Origin: Acanthaster planci
Lineage: Eukaryota; Echinodermata; Asteroidea; Valvatida; Acanthasteridae
NCBI RefSeq assembly: GCF_001949145.1
Contig: NW_019091469.1
Location: 393,701 to 457,700 of the forward strand
Direction: 5' to 3'
Length of the DNA: 64,000 bases
Made by a program: the position numbers and the translations under genes. Shown here one piece after another: positions 1 through 13,055 of this stretch. The notes under the pieces are model-generated. The model was not told the DNA's origin. It searched no databases and saw only the letters and a list, made by a program, of their open reading frames with translations. Numbering within the stretch: position 1 is the stretch's first letter; every line of letters begins with the position of its first letter.

Positions 1-3000
1 AATGTGGCGTGTGCTAAATGTGAGCAATTTTTTAACTAAAAGGATAACTGGAGAATTCACCTTTTTAGAGACTCTCCATTTAAACTGCATCACTCATGCA
101 CCATGTTTATGTCACAAGAAAAGCAGATGGTCCCGTAAGTTCTTCAAAGTGTGCATATGCCATTATTCGGTAATCACACTGATATCCCAAATTTTCAAGG
201 TGAGTTTTCAATACAGGGTACACGGTTTATTCGAATGCACAGTTGAATAAAAGAAAATTTTGCTTCAAGAAGCGTGAGGGTGTAAAAACAGATTTCTTCA
301 TTAAAGTGTTTTAATTCAATAGTAGAAGCCGTTCTGTAAGGTGTCTCGCGCAATGTGTCTGTCCGTTAATGTATGAGCGCCTCTGGTGGAATTCGTCAGT
401 ATTCATAAATGCGTCTGTCCGTTCCTCTGTCTGCCAAACCAAAAAGAAGCATCGCTTACCACTGGGGCCAATGATGTATTTTCCCCCATTCCTGTACAAT
501 CGTACGTCTCAAAATCAGGCTATGACATATTTATTTATATACCTCCCGATTTTATTTCCATTCCAGATGGACCTGTGTACCATCGAAAATTTTTCAACCA
601 AATGTTTACTCAGCGCTTTCTCTCAAACGTGAGCGCGCGGAAAATACAAAAGTGTCGAATAATTTGATCGGTTGAAAGGGAGTTTATAATGCAAAGTACC
701 CTAACGGGAATTAGTTCGATTTATTTGAAACATAATTAACATTTTTGTCCAAACCATCATTTCAGGGAGCCTCAAACAAACAACCAAGCATCAATTATAA
801 ATGAGCTTTTATTAGTGTTTCTGAAAAACTAGACAAAATAACTACATTAGATCCGATATTACTGAGCAATTACTGCAGCACTGAAGGACCTTTCACTACC
901 AGTTTAGTGCCTTCTAGTTGAATAATTAATAGTCTTTGAAACTGTTTTTTTTCTTTTGGATTATTTTGTCGCCTTATGAATGCAAGAAACACTTTATAAC
1001 TGGCAGCTGAAATATTATAATTTCTCATGAATGCAATAACTATAGTTTAAGAAATTCCATCTCCAATTTGTCGCTTTTGAGATGAACGATAAATAGCCGA
1101 TTTTTACTTTACTTTTCGGGGGGAGGGAGGTTCCCCTTGAGTACTGAACATTTGGTCTTACAAAAGCTGTTTCACCTTATGGTTTACTATATACTAGCGT
1201 AACTGGCGTCCTTTTAAGATAACGTATCATCAAAAACTCGAACTATACCACCCATATCGTACTGGATGCGACGGCACGATCAAAAGTAAGGTATCTGACT
1301 CAAAAAGTTAGACCTAAGAGACTGTTGGTTAGGTTCCATTTGGTTTGGTCATGAGTGTTTGACAAAATTTCAGGTCAAAAGTAAGCATTATGTAAGCTGA
1401 AGATCAATGGTGTATCCAGGTTAGGAGTACGGTTGGCTAATTAGGGAATTTTATTATTATTTTTTTCACTTGTGAAAAAATCCTCAAAGCCCACAGAAAG
1501 GCAGTAGTAGTTTTTCTGAAATGTTGCCGCTTTAAATTCCTTTCTAATAATGGCGGCTTGTGTCAAGGGGGGACAATTTGCTGACTGCCTCTACGCTTAA
1601 TGCCGGTAAGACACTGGTCAAGGTTAATGAGAGAAAGAAAATAAAGTGTGTACAATATGGAAAGTTGTGGCCCCTTCTCGTTTACTTCAACCCATTCTGA
1701 TTATTTGCATTAAACTCACGTGTCGGCTAGCTTGCTTTTGACTGGTTTCACGCAAAACAATCCTTGAAAATGCAGCCTTGTGCTTAGATAAATAGCTGTT
1801 TCAGAACGATTATTGTGTGCCTTTTTTTTATAGATGTTTCGGCGGGCAGCGAATGAAAATTTCCACATAATATGGACAGAACTTGATATCTGCCCATGCA
1901 GCACGAAGCCTCATGTTACACTGATTGTTGCATCATATGCACAACGTTACATTAAAGTGCTATGTCCTAGACTTCTTTTTCTTCGGCGATTCATAGTTGT
2001 GTGAGTTCACGTCAACAACCCATCAGCAACCCTTTCTTAGAAACGTTTTCATAATGGCAAATTTTACAATTTGCACAAAAAGCATACACACTGAACAGTG
2101 CTTTCCCTTACTGGCTTCAATTATGATATGAACAAGTTAAGTGGTAAAGGGGTTGATAAATTCTGATTTATACCCTTTTACCACCTAACAGGATGGTGGT
2201 GAGATGTCTAAGGCATAAGTTGGCGCTATAGGCAGATACAGCAAATAGAACGATGTTCAGACCGCTCCAAGCAAATGCTTCACATTTCATTCATCACAGG
2301 TTGTATATGAGGGTGAGTATCTTCAGTCATAATTAAGTTATTTTAAGCGCCGGTCAAGATCTCTTCCCTCGTGCTTTAACGAATGAGGCAAGAGAGACGG
2401 ATAAACGGAACACAGACGACGGTGCTGGTATGCTGACAAACACAATGTGTTGTGGAAAACAGAACTGTGGCCCCAAAGGTCTATTCAGACCTGGGGCTGC
2501 ATGGAATGCGCAGCATTAATAAATTGTACGATCTCGCGGACTGCCACAAGTTGTCCATGTCGCACAGGGAGAGCGTGAAAGAGGCGAAAACGCTGGTTAT
2601 TTTTTAGTTTGGCGTCATGCATGGCCCTATAGGCAGCCATGGTTAGTTTAATCCCTAGAACAAGAAACTGTTTTACCGAAATAGTAGTCTAGAAATGGTT
2701 AATCCTTTGTGCTACGGATAAACATTACGTCACAATGACGTATGCAAAATCTATAATGCTATCTATTATAGATCGAGACGTACCAATAATTTGATCAGTC
2801 CCTTCATTTGCCCCTATCCTTAGTGCACATGTACCTATGATCTATATTTTTGTTAAACTTCTTTTGTGTCTAATAATTTTTTTCTTTAATGATATATAAA
2901 AATAGGATTAAACCAGTAATTCTAACAAGATGAATAACTTGTTATATGAACATGATGACTATATAGTTTGGTACCCTGAACAACGCAATCAGCAAAGAAT

Positions 3001-6000
3001 TTGCTGTCTCGGCTCTGTGACAAACCGTCTTACAGGAAGGAGAGTTAAATCGTGTCATTTTGGTACCCATGTCATTTCTTGTCGGTATACCATTCCCATT
3101 AATGGGTCATTTTGGTATTTGACAAAGGCACTGTCATGGCATATGGCTCTTGCAGTCAGCGGCTAATTCAATACAACAGTGAAACTAACCTTGAAGACAT
3201 CACCATATTCCGCTATTTGACTACTTTGTCTATTTAAGGATTAACTTTGAGGCTCCATAAGCAAAATGCCAAAACTATTTACAGAAATAATGTTTCAAAT
3301 TAGGAAATTTCTTAGCCTTAGAGATTCGAGAAGCAAATTTTGGTTCCACCAAGAGCTGGGCAAAAGTGAAAACATTAAGATACGGACCACATTTTGAAAC
3401 CATTTTCCGTCGGGCACTGGGAAGCATTAATTGCATTTAGTGTTGATTTGCGCCACGACATTTTTCAAACGACAAGAACACGTCAGAGACGCAGCCGCCC
3501 ACGAGCATATCAAGGTCACGAATTGCCATGCATGCATTGAACAAGGCTTTTTTTCTGCAGCCCCCCGACCATACTGGCATTAACACAAAAATATTACCGC
3601 GGAACCTCGGACCGAACGTTTTCTTTTTACATTTACAATTTGGAATGGGCTTGTGGACTTTGAGACACGATTCCAGCAGCTAAAGGGGGGCGTATCTTGG
3701 AGTGGGCGTGTGGCCTATGACTTTTACGCTCTCATGCCGTCGGAGCCAACGACATAATGCTACACAGTATTCTACCTTTTCTTCTGCTGCCAGAGGCATT
3801 AAGATCGAAAAACTGAGTCGATTGTCTTTTAAACACTGCCTATCATGCTTATCGGCTTTTTCAGCCATTTTGCCCTCAATCGAAGGGAGAGACTGCCTCT
3901 ACAAAAGAAACCTGCGACACAGATGAAGATGGAACAGGAAGTAAATGGTCGCTGCGTTCCACAATTTACACAGAAATCTATACTCGTCATGTAGAAAATA
4001 AAAATAGGTTAAGACAGTTTTAGTGAAGAAAATAACCTTCGTATGATCTTGGAACTGGAAACAGGCCGCTGGTCTATGTCGATTGTCATGAATATGTATT
4101 AGCGGCTCTTGCTGGATGTATTTCTGATATTAAAATCGAACCACACCTGCGTTAAGTTTGTATTCATACATTTTACATCCTGTAGAGTAGAAATAATATG
4201 TATCCCCTATGCCAGCCCGTCGTATTTAAGGAGCTTGGTTCGTCATCACTTAAGCGTGTGATCCTTGTCGATCTTTCCGGCTAGGTTCAACGACTCATCG
4301 ACCACAGCCACTCTTGTCAATATTAACAAACTATTTCGGTAAACACTCCTCAGTGGATGGAGCACAACCCACGCGCTGAAGTACTCGTGGCGGTACTCAG
4401 TACAACCCGAGTATCTTTTGAAAATACTTGTAATCGCACCCAATCTCGAATGCCAAAATACTTATACTCGAATTGAATACTCGCACACGAAAAAAGTACT
4501 TGGACTAAATTATTTGATGCTGCACTCGGTCATCAACGTACTCGCGCGAGATTTAAGTACTGGAGGAAACGAAGTTAGTTGGAGTGGAAAAACAACACCT
4601 TCTTTGAGACACAAGAGCTCCGTTTTACAGATGCTCTCTTTGCACATACCCTTATCATTACACACGTTTCGTCTATAACAATGTGCAATTAGGTTTTGGA
4701 GATTAACTCCAGACCAACAGTTGCCCACTGACGAGTTCCAACTACAAGCTGGACAGGAAGGCCTCTCATCTACTGCAGAGTAACTTCTTGTAAATGAATT
4801 TTGGCCGACCAGATGCATGATCGTATAAAATTATTAAACTGTCAAGTATGTCAGAACATATACGCGTAACATTATGACCCTATCACACTCTGACGACGAC
4901 CAGGAAGACCTTACTACGTTGTAAAATTTCATTAAAACGTGGCCAGGACGAGGGGAAACTAGGAAAATTTGGCGAAGTATTGTTTTTTCAAAATCGTAGT
5001 AGGTTGTTGCGGCAACGCAGCAAGTGTATGAAGTTCGCATTACATTCTCGGCACGATCAACTGGGTGTGAATCCCGACTCTGCTAGGAAGATGGAACCGG
5101 GTCGTTCTGGGATGTTTGTGAAAGATTGTACTAAGACCTAAAAGGTCACGGTACGGTCACGGTACGGCCGTCAGGTTTCTGGGAATTTTCTATATACCAT
5201 GGCTGAAACTGTGCACCCCATCAGTTCTCCGGTGGGCACGGCATAAAATTTTCTCCGATCGAGCTCCGCTGATACGCCAAGACTACGTACGTGTGTGTCG
5301 TCTCTAAGAGTTGTCAATGCGCTGTCACTGCGACTTGCAGCCACCACGACCCTGCTACGTGAAGTGAGAATGCTCAAAATTTTGGCATGACCTCCCCGTC
5401 CATGAAGACCCTACCACGTTATTATCAGTTGAGTTGTTACGAGTTGTTTATGAGTTGTTACCAAGACAACGAGACCTCTTCCGGTTTTTGGAGGACGTAG
5501 TAAGATAGTGTTTGAATGAGATGAGGTTTTATTGTCAATTGCAGTGTCCGTGTCCATGATTACGAGTCGGGTAGCCACACAAGGCTTGAATGTTTGTCGG
5601 TTGAAATGAGTGTCTATGAGCCCCGTGCGGGACCGAGACAGGGCGCAATTTTCCGGGCAACGAAGGCTCCTGCGGTGGGAACTGCACTTTACTGCTTCAC
5701 AAACGAATATGAAATGCACGCATTGTTGCCGTATCGCTGTACCAGCAAAATGGACACTCCCCACCAACATCGCTCTCTTCAACTGATGAGGGCCGGGTTG
5801 CTTCAGCTCAAGGCGGATTGGAAGCAGAAGAACCCCAAAGAAGGTCAGCAGGCCAAGGTTGTGTGATTCAGGACAAAGCAAAAGGACTTTGAGTTTCAGG
5901 GGATACATGTTGTTGAATGACCTTTGGGACAGCGACATTAGAGACATCTTGTTGTCTATCCTCAATCTCAATCTGTTGACAAACTCTGGCAAGCAAGAAG

Positions 6001-6740
6001 ATCTCGTACAATCCACGTTACACTTTCAGGATAGAGCGACAACTCAACAGCAGTCGCCTTTGTTAGCAGACTCAGATTATTACGGACATAGTTCAGTTTC
6101 TTTCTTGTGTACATGTATACATGCAAAGAACTTACTAGTTTCACCGCAGAATTTAATGCCATTAAAGCTGGTTTGTAATGATACTAACAGACTATTTTTC
6201 TATCATGTCTAATATAGTGAGCTCCGGCAAGAATATGATTTCACGTTTCACGTAAGCTGTAAAACTAACCATCACTAATGGAATCCTCAGGTTTTTAGTG
6301 AAAGACCCCAAACATATATTAACGAAAAAAAAGTGATATTCCAGACACAACATTGAAGCTGATAGTACTCCTTTTTTAAAAGAGAGCAGCAAATCTTGGG
6401 TCCTCTCTTGATAATATCTAGCTCAAAATAATTGGCCTTGTTCACAAAATAAATAGTTTATGATACAGTTTATAAGGGACCGGGGAAAAACTTTTTACGA
6501 CGTCGTCATGTTCATTTGAATTTCATCTCTCGTACACATTCTGGCACTTACATTTAAATGTTTGAGTTACTTTTAGAAAACTGCGTTAATGAACGCATTA
6601 CGCAAGAAATCAGCTGCTGTGCTGTTAGTTTTACATGTCTTAGATGTCACACGCGAGTTTAATACCGTTAATCATGGACACAAACGCCTTACGTGTTATG
6701 TGGTACGTGTTAGGTGTCGGACTGCCGGTGAATTTATACA
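1..6740. other. Gene-free stretch, 5' flank of window
   Basis: No frame here shows a recognisable domain or a plausible splice chain. The longest open frame (5411-6016, minus) begins at GTG, has no family motif and competes with open frames on the other strand. Visible structure is limited to a 54-bp hairpin at 2136-2189, an 11-bp direct repeat (GTCACGGTACG) near 5152-5165, and a stretch rich in AGTACT/ACTCG words at 4380-4560. I read the block as intergenic. Confidence 0.6.
2136..2189. repeat. Short inverted repeat (hairpin), about 23-bp arms, 6-nt loop
   Basis: The left arm (2136-2160, GTTAAGTGGTAAAGGGGT...) pairs with 2167-2189 (...ACCCTTTTACCACCTAAC), with one mismatch and a small bulge. 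The loop is TTCTGA. It could be a tiny MITE remnant or a stem that folds if transcribed. No target-site duplication is obvious. Confidence 0.55.
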
Positions 6741-6746
6741 GTTATN

Positions 6747-6999
6747 ACTATACTATACTATACTATACTATACTATACTATACTATACTATACTATACTA
6801 TACTATACTATACTATACTATACTATACTATACTATACTATACTATACTATACTATACTATACTATACTATACTATACTATACTATACTATACTATACTA
6901 TACTATACTATACTATACTATACTATACTATACTATACTATACTATACTATACTATACTATACTATACTATACTATACTATACTATACTATACTATACA
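6747..6999. repeat. (ACTAT)n pentanucleotide satellite, about 50 copies
   Basis: 253 bp of uninterrupted ACTAT/TACTA repeats without a single visible substitution, directly preceded by the only ambiguous base in the window (N at 6746). The perfect repeat opens long spurious reading frames (poly-YTILY) that are not genes. The N beside it suggests the assembly was uncertain here, so the true copy number may be larger. Confidence 0.97.
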
Positions 7000-8734
7000 G
7001 TAGTTTATTAGTTTACTTGGCAAAAGAGAATGACAAGCACTTTAGGCTACCTTTTCTGCTATAGCCAGTTGTGAATGTACAAAGCAGCCACTGTTGCTGT
7101 AGAAACTTGAATTGACTTTGAACTTAGAAGTCAAGAATCAATCTTCTGTCGAGAAGTCGGGCAGCAGATGCATAAGTGGTGCAGAGAAAAGCAGACAGTA
7201 GAATCAACTGTGCGAAAACAATAATCTCTACAGGCCCTCTAAAGCCAGTTGACATTAGAATGCTCTTTAAGCGGACAGAGATTGTTTTTAACAGTGTACA
7301 TGAAAATAAGGGAATGTCTTCACTAGGTATGCCATGCAAACATGCATGCGTGTAGGTTATTATGTTTAATATCAAGTTGTGGGAGCCGGGTATGGGCTGT
7401 GACGTCGATCAGGGCGTGTACGTGTCACACGAATTATTATTTCATGTTCAGTCTATTTTGCTCGAATGGCTCTGTCCATGTTCCCATCTTTCTGCACGAA
7501 TGTGAATATTCATATTCCGACACAAATGGACTGAAATTTTAATAGACTTTGAAAACCAGTCTCACTGTTATCGTAACCACAACATTTTGCGTCGTCTCAG
7601 GATTGGAGTGGTATGGGTAAATCAATTGGTTCCCCTGAAAAGTCCGCATACGGTTTTCTTGACATGTCCAGGCATTTGGTAGAATTTTATCTGAAACAAT
7701 GCAATCTTTTTTTAAGCAAATTATACTTTCTAAGGATTTTCAAATTGGCCGTTTTAACATTTTGCATGGCAAGACCTACCTGTGCGAAAGTTTGATAACG
7801 TAGGTTCGCTGTGGATGTATTGGGGGGTGTTTCAGTTTAAAGTGAAATTTTGTATTGGACAAAGTTGAGTGCGCAAATGGTCACAGTCATCTTTCTCGTC
7901 ATTGGAACGTCTGTTCATAAAGCAGCGAAACTTATACTCATCTATTCCAACAGACATTTTCTTCTTGCCTTTAAAAGCGGTAGTTTCAGAATGGACTTTA
8001 ACGCACGTCCGGTTTCCTTTTAGTGGTTTATCTATTGATTGATTGATTTTTACTTAATCCCAACATTAGTTCACTAAATCAATAAAGTTACGGGTTAGTG
8101 TCACCAAATGCTACAAATGACTTTGACTCGGCTTGGCAAATTACTTTTCATTAAAGGTCAAGTACTTGGATGCAGGTAGTTGTACACGTTGTTAATGGAC
8201 GCAGTACTAATATTCAAGTGGTATTCTTGGTTCTAGATAGTCCTTTGTACCTGGATAAAGTGCTTGGCTACAGCATTCACTGTACGTGACAAGAATACCT
8301 TTACAACATTTACGGCCCCATGGCCGAAAATTGGATGCATTTTATTCGCGTGTTGGTTTATAGCACACAAGCCATCAGCAAATACGCCAACTGGACACTC
8401 AACACGTCTTACTCACTCGATTACAAGTACCGGTGGCATTTTACAGGAATTAAGTAGTTTTGCTGATGCTGTTGTTAATTTTATCAGAATTTGATCTTTT
8501 AACTGTCTGCTTTAATGGAAAAAAATTATAAAAGAGAGACGAATAGAAAGAGAGAGAGAGAAAGATAAAACCACTCTAAACAAAAATAAAAACATGACTA
8601 GAGGAGTATGGTTGTGAACAACCACAAAGCTGCTTCGGATGCAGAGCATTTTGAAAACGTCATTCGTACATTTTGTGAGCTGTTTAATTCATGAAATAAA
8701 TGGAAAACAATCAGTTAAAACTGTACAATCTGTG

Positions 8735-9490
8735 TCATCATGACACACAGTATGTCAGGTGACTTCATGTTAAATATCGTGTACAACACATGTACTTCTC
8801 TTTCTAGCTACCTGCAAAATTTCAATTCAATCGGGTCTGCACTTCAGAAAAGTGCTTTTAATTAAGGGGTACCTGTAATGTCACATGACTTGTCAGGTAG
8901 TGACATCATCCTCACGATTTAAATATTCGTCTGTAACAATTCCCTTCCTAGCTATCTATAGAGTTACAACACAATCGTTAGGATATAGTTTGTGAGATAT
9001 AGTTCTTTGAAAGGTGCACGTTTAATGTCAAGGGACTTATCACCTGAGGGTCTTATCAACCCATGCTATCCAATTTCGTCTGTAACGCTTCCTTTTCTGT
9101 GTTTGTGCCAAGTTTCAAACCAATGGGGCATGTACTTCAGGAGATATAGGGCGTTAAAGAATGCACTTTTGACAACATGTCACCTGTTACTTGATGACGT
9201 CATCGTCACATCAGGTTAAATTTCGTCTTTCAAAAGTCTGGAAAAATATTTTAAACAGATTTATCGTAAAGAATATCAAATAAGGAAAATTTTAAAAAAA
9301 ATCTGGTGGTAACATCGCCAAATGTTTCAAATGTATCACAACCCTGTTTGCAACCATACCATTGTGCTATAGCTCTATGACCCATCCAGATTTTAGCCTC
9401 GTTAAACTTGATGTTCTTGAGATATTGGTCTGCAAAGAATTCAACTCTGCAGGAATGTCATGTGATCTCAATAACGTCATCAAGACATCA
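8735..9490. repeat. Degenerate tandem repeat, about 140-150 bp unit, with TGACGTCA-like palindrome
   Basis: Recurring phrases are 'ACTTCAGgAGATATAG...TTaAAgAATGCACTTTT', 'ATGTCAcaTGACTTgTCAcCTGA', 'TGACgTCATCaTCAC' and 'TTAAATTTCGTCTGTAAC...TTCC'. They return in the same order roughly every 140-150 bp. The palindrome core is at 8901 (TGACATCA), 9195-9202 (TGACGTCA) and 9472-9479 (TAACGTCA). Copies are diverged, so this is an old tandem array or a fragment of a larger internally repetitive element. Confidence 0.6.
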
Positions 9491-12379
9491 GTGTTCCGAG
9501 ACAATTTTAAAAGAAAAAAAGATTTGTTCAGATCAGGACAGTACTCTCTACAGATCTGGATGTGCTGATCGAGAGGTTGGAGGGGTTTCAAGTGTCCCCT
9601 TCAGCTCAGTCATTTCAACAGAATTGTTGGTTCACAAATGGGCCCACGGGAGTCTAAATCTAAATCGGCAGAATAGGGCAAGGCATCGTGCACAAAAAGT
9701 ATCAGAGGGTTACATCTAAGAGCATGCTTTGTCATTTTTTCTATAAGAGAAAACAAATGGCTGGAGAAGGAACACGTACACCTATTACATGTAAGTAATC
9801 TAGATGGTGCAGAGCAAAGGGGAATTCTAGACACAAAATACTCCTGTCACTCATGATACTCATCTGATATTGTCACACACTAAAGGCCACGTTGTGATTT
9901 GAGTCAAACTTATTTGGCATTTCTCTCAGACAAACAGATTGAAGTACAGCGTACTCAGAAATTAACAAAATCACTTTCAGTCACCAAGAACAGGGGTAGA
10001 TTTTCAAATCTTTAGATTTATTTGTGTAAAAAATCAAAATCTTTGGCATAAAGAACAATCAATTTTAAAATAGCCAATAAGGTTATGTTTGCTAAACAGG
10101 CCTATAAGCTATGAAATGGGAGTGCTCTGTATTTTGCCCTGCCTATTTGAAAAGCTGGGGTAATTGCTAGTTACACATGAACTCATACAAAAACTGACTC
10201 AACTGATAATTTCCAATGGTTAACCATCTTTCTGAGTTTTAGGTGAGGCATTCTATAAACGTATGAAATTCACAGGTGGAGTCAGGATTGTAGACACTGC
10301 TTTCATACTCAAGTCAAACAAAACAGGAATAAATTCACCAACAGATTTCAAAGGGTATGCATGTATGCGTAGCATTAACATCAAAGGTTACTTGAAAACA
10401 CATACTGCACATACCTGTTGAACACAAAGGCCTGCTTATAAAGTCGTGTTATTTTCTACTGAGGTAAAGGTTTCTGTGCGTGCATTTTTCTTGCAATGAT
10501 ATGATGAAAAACATGACTTTCAGTGGTACCCTAAATTAAAGTGCAAACTTTTCAAAGTGAGGTATTTCTTGCAGCTACATATGTGTTTTTGCTTACATAG
10601 CATAAGCACTGTGTACCAATGTCCAAATAAACAATGGGCAACTGAACTTTTGAGTCCAGTTTGTCACACCACTCTGGTGGCATCTTCCAGGGAATCTCTG
10701 CTTGGCTGATACCCAATCTAGAGGATACAACTTGCTTTCACAGGGTACTAACACATGTATCAGCTGCAAAAACAAAATGTTGTTAATGCATGTAGACTAT
10801 ACCATAATACAGTAAAGATGGATTATGAGTCGATTGTTGAGTTACTTCAGTTGCATTAAGGAGCATGTCGCCGACAGGTTTCAGTAGGCCTGTTCCTAAC
10901 CATTGGGAAAATATCTCAACAGGTTTATGCGAAGCTTTTGATGAGTCATTCATACAAATGTGGGGGCCATACAACTCAGTATGTTCTTTACCTGATCGGT
11001 TAATCTCATTGCATACCCCTGTTATTCTGTTGTCATTAAATTTCCTCTTCTTAACAGACTATGGTTTGGGAAGACTGATTCCACTGAAGACGTTAAGATG
11101 GAGATTTCATACACGTTCAACAAACTAAACAATGTGAATGCGTGATCATGCTAAATGTCCATTGTGCCCAATGTAAATATAATACATTGACCCCTTTGAG
11201 GGTAAATAATTTGAAGTGAATATTATTGCACATAATAACATAATCGAGGAAAAACACTGCTATATCAGCAACACGCATGGAAATTTCAATTCAATATTAC
11301 GCCTGTGTCATTTCCAATAAGTGTCCATGGGCTTTCATTGATAGGCCTCCTCCATTAATAGGCTTTTCAGACCTGTAAGGTCGGGTAAACCCGACAGTTA
11401 TGGAAGTAGGCCTACATGTCATGTATATTCACCACTGTATGATGCATGTCAGTTATATCCTACAGCATGAACAGGTGTAAACAAACATGCATATGTGCAC
11501 ATGTTTGTAGTGGTGCTTACAACTGTCATCGATTGATATTGTGCAACATGATCTGTTGATCCACGTGAGCTAGCGCTGCCCTGCACCTACACTAGGCCCT
11601 CATCGATAAATGCTGTTTGCAGCTATACGCCTACTCCATATTGCGTTCTACCATCATCTCTACTCACAAGATCGACAAAATGACAGATTAAAACTGCCAA
11701 GACACACACTATCTCAAAATACCTTACATCAATATAGTCATACAGACGAGGTATTCTTACTTACCACAGCAAGTTGGATCCAAAATCATTTGTAAAGCTT
11801 TCAAAGTATACATGACCGGGCCACACCCGACGGAGAGCCAGTCCAAGTAACTGGGACTAGGCATGAATTTAAGGTCCCCGAACCATGCCTGAATGTTAAA
11901 AAACGGTCCGGACCGTATAGTCTTTGGTCTGTCATGTCTATGCTTGGACCACATGCGCTCGGGTTAGCACGAACTACGCGTCGCAGGGCATTCGCGCTTG
12001 TGCCCCGGCGGCAGCCGACAGTACGTGTACGTGTGCGTACAACCTGAGGCCCAAGGTCACTGTGTATACGACATTGACAAAAAGTAATTATCAGACAGTT
12101 ATTCTTCTATATAGAGATATAACTTCACCTACTTGTATCTTAAATATAAATCCTGCCAACCTGCTCGTATATCTGAAATTGCTGAATTGAAAATCTGTCA
12201 AAATTGGACTTGAATATGTTCGAGAATGATAACTAGAAGACAGTACGCATGCAAATTCGTATGCAAATAAATCGTTGACAATTAATAAAAGATCAATAGA
12301 CTGAGTTATAAGGATGTTAGTTCAGGCAGTACATTTCATAAGGATCAGACATTGTCTATAATGCATGATTATAGATCTT

Positions 12380-12700
12380 GACTTTGATGACGTCATAGTG
12401 AAGTCACAAGATTTTCCAACAAACCGACATACCTAATTGGCCTACTGGAGGTCTAGCAAAATGGACTTTGAAAAAAAACATGTTTTGTTTAGGAGATACG
12501 TCAAAAAAGAAAGTCAAAACGGAAAAAAAATTAAAAATTGCGAAAAATTCGGGTAATGACGTCATCATGACGGCACTCAAATTTTCACCTATAACGCGTT
12601 TGAATTAGTTTCTGTGCAAATGGTTCCAGAGATACCAGCTCGATAAGAATTCAACTTTGTGGGTTTGTCACGTGACAAGTGATGACGTCATCATGAAGAA
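12380..12700. repeat. Second field of TGACGTCA-containing degenerate repeats
   Basis: TGACGTCA occurs at 12388-12395, 12557-12564 and 12683-12690. Between them are phrases like those near 8.7-9.5 kb: 'gtgcaaatggttcCAGAGATAcc', 'GTCACGTGACAAGTGATGACGTCATCATGA' and a recurring '...AATTCAACTTTGTgGGTTTGTCACGTGAC'. I infer a second copy of the same repeat family. A further TGACGTCA at 12885-12892 sits inside the neighbouring dispersed repeat. Confidence 0.55.
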
Positions 12701-12872
12701 TTATCTTCGCGGCATATCCTTGTGTGAATCTGAATCTGCTTGTTTTGAAGAAGGTACTCAGTTACCGAAAGCTCGGCAATCACATATTTCAGAGCACTGA
12801 TTCGATATTATATTCTTGTCGATATTCTGATCACGGTGCTACGTAGCCCTTCCGTATATCCTTGGGTGACCC

Positions 12873-13055
12873 AGTTCGTAACTGTGACGTCATATCAGTT
12901 AAAATCACACCCAATGCACCTACACTGCACCTAGAGTTACATGCATTGATCGCCGTTTACATGAAACCATCGAACCGGAAGTTAACGCGCAACTTCAGTG
13001 ATCGTCTAATAAAGCCTGAAAATCGTGGCGCGTCCGCCTTTGCTTATAAGTGGAA
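12873..13055 (+). repeat. Dispersed repeat, copy A (inverted partner at 17016-17190)
   Basis: The sequence from 'GTTCGTAACTGTGACG' through 'TAGAGTTACATGCATTGATCGCC', 'GAACCGGAAGTTAACGCGCAA' to 'GCGCGTCCGCCTTTG' matches the reverse complement of about 17016-17190 nearly base for base, with scattered substitutions. Short translated stretches also match (…NRKLTRNFSDR… versus …NRNLTRNFSDR…), but both frames are interrupted and have no known domain. I call it a non-autonomous repeat rather than a gene. Confidence 0.7.

Noticed and set aside
5411-6016. 201-codon minus-strand open frame
   Set aside because: It begins at GTG, has no domain or splice support, and plus-strand frames are open over the same bases. 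Most likely chance.
6589-7011. Long plus-strand frames encoding poly-YTILY
   Set aside because: They are a by-product of the stop-free ACTAT satellite and contain the N. No gene.
8735-9490. CRISPR-like array
   Set aside because: The units are about 140-150 bp and diverged, with no short identical repeats and unique spacers, and the genome is eukaryotic.
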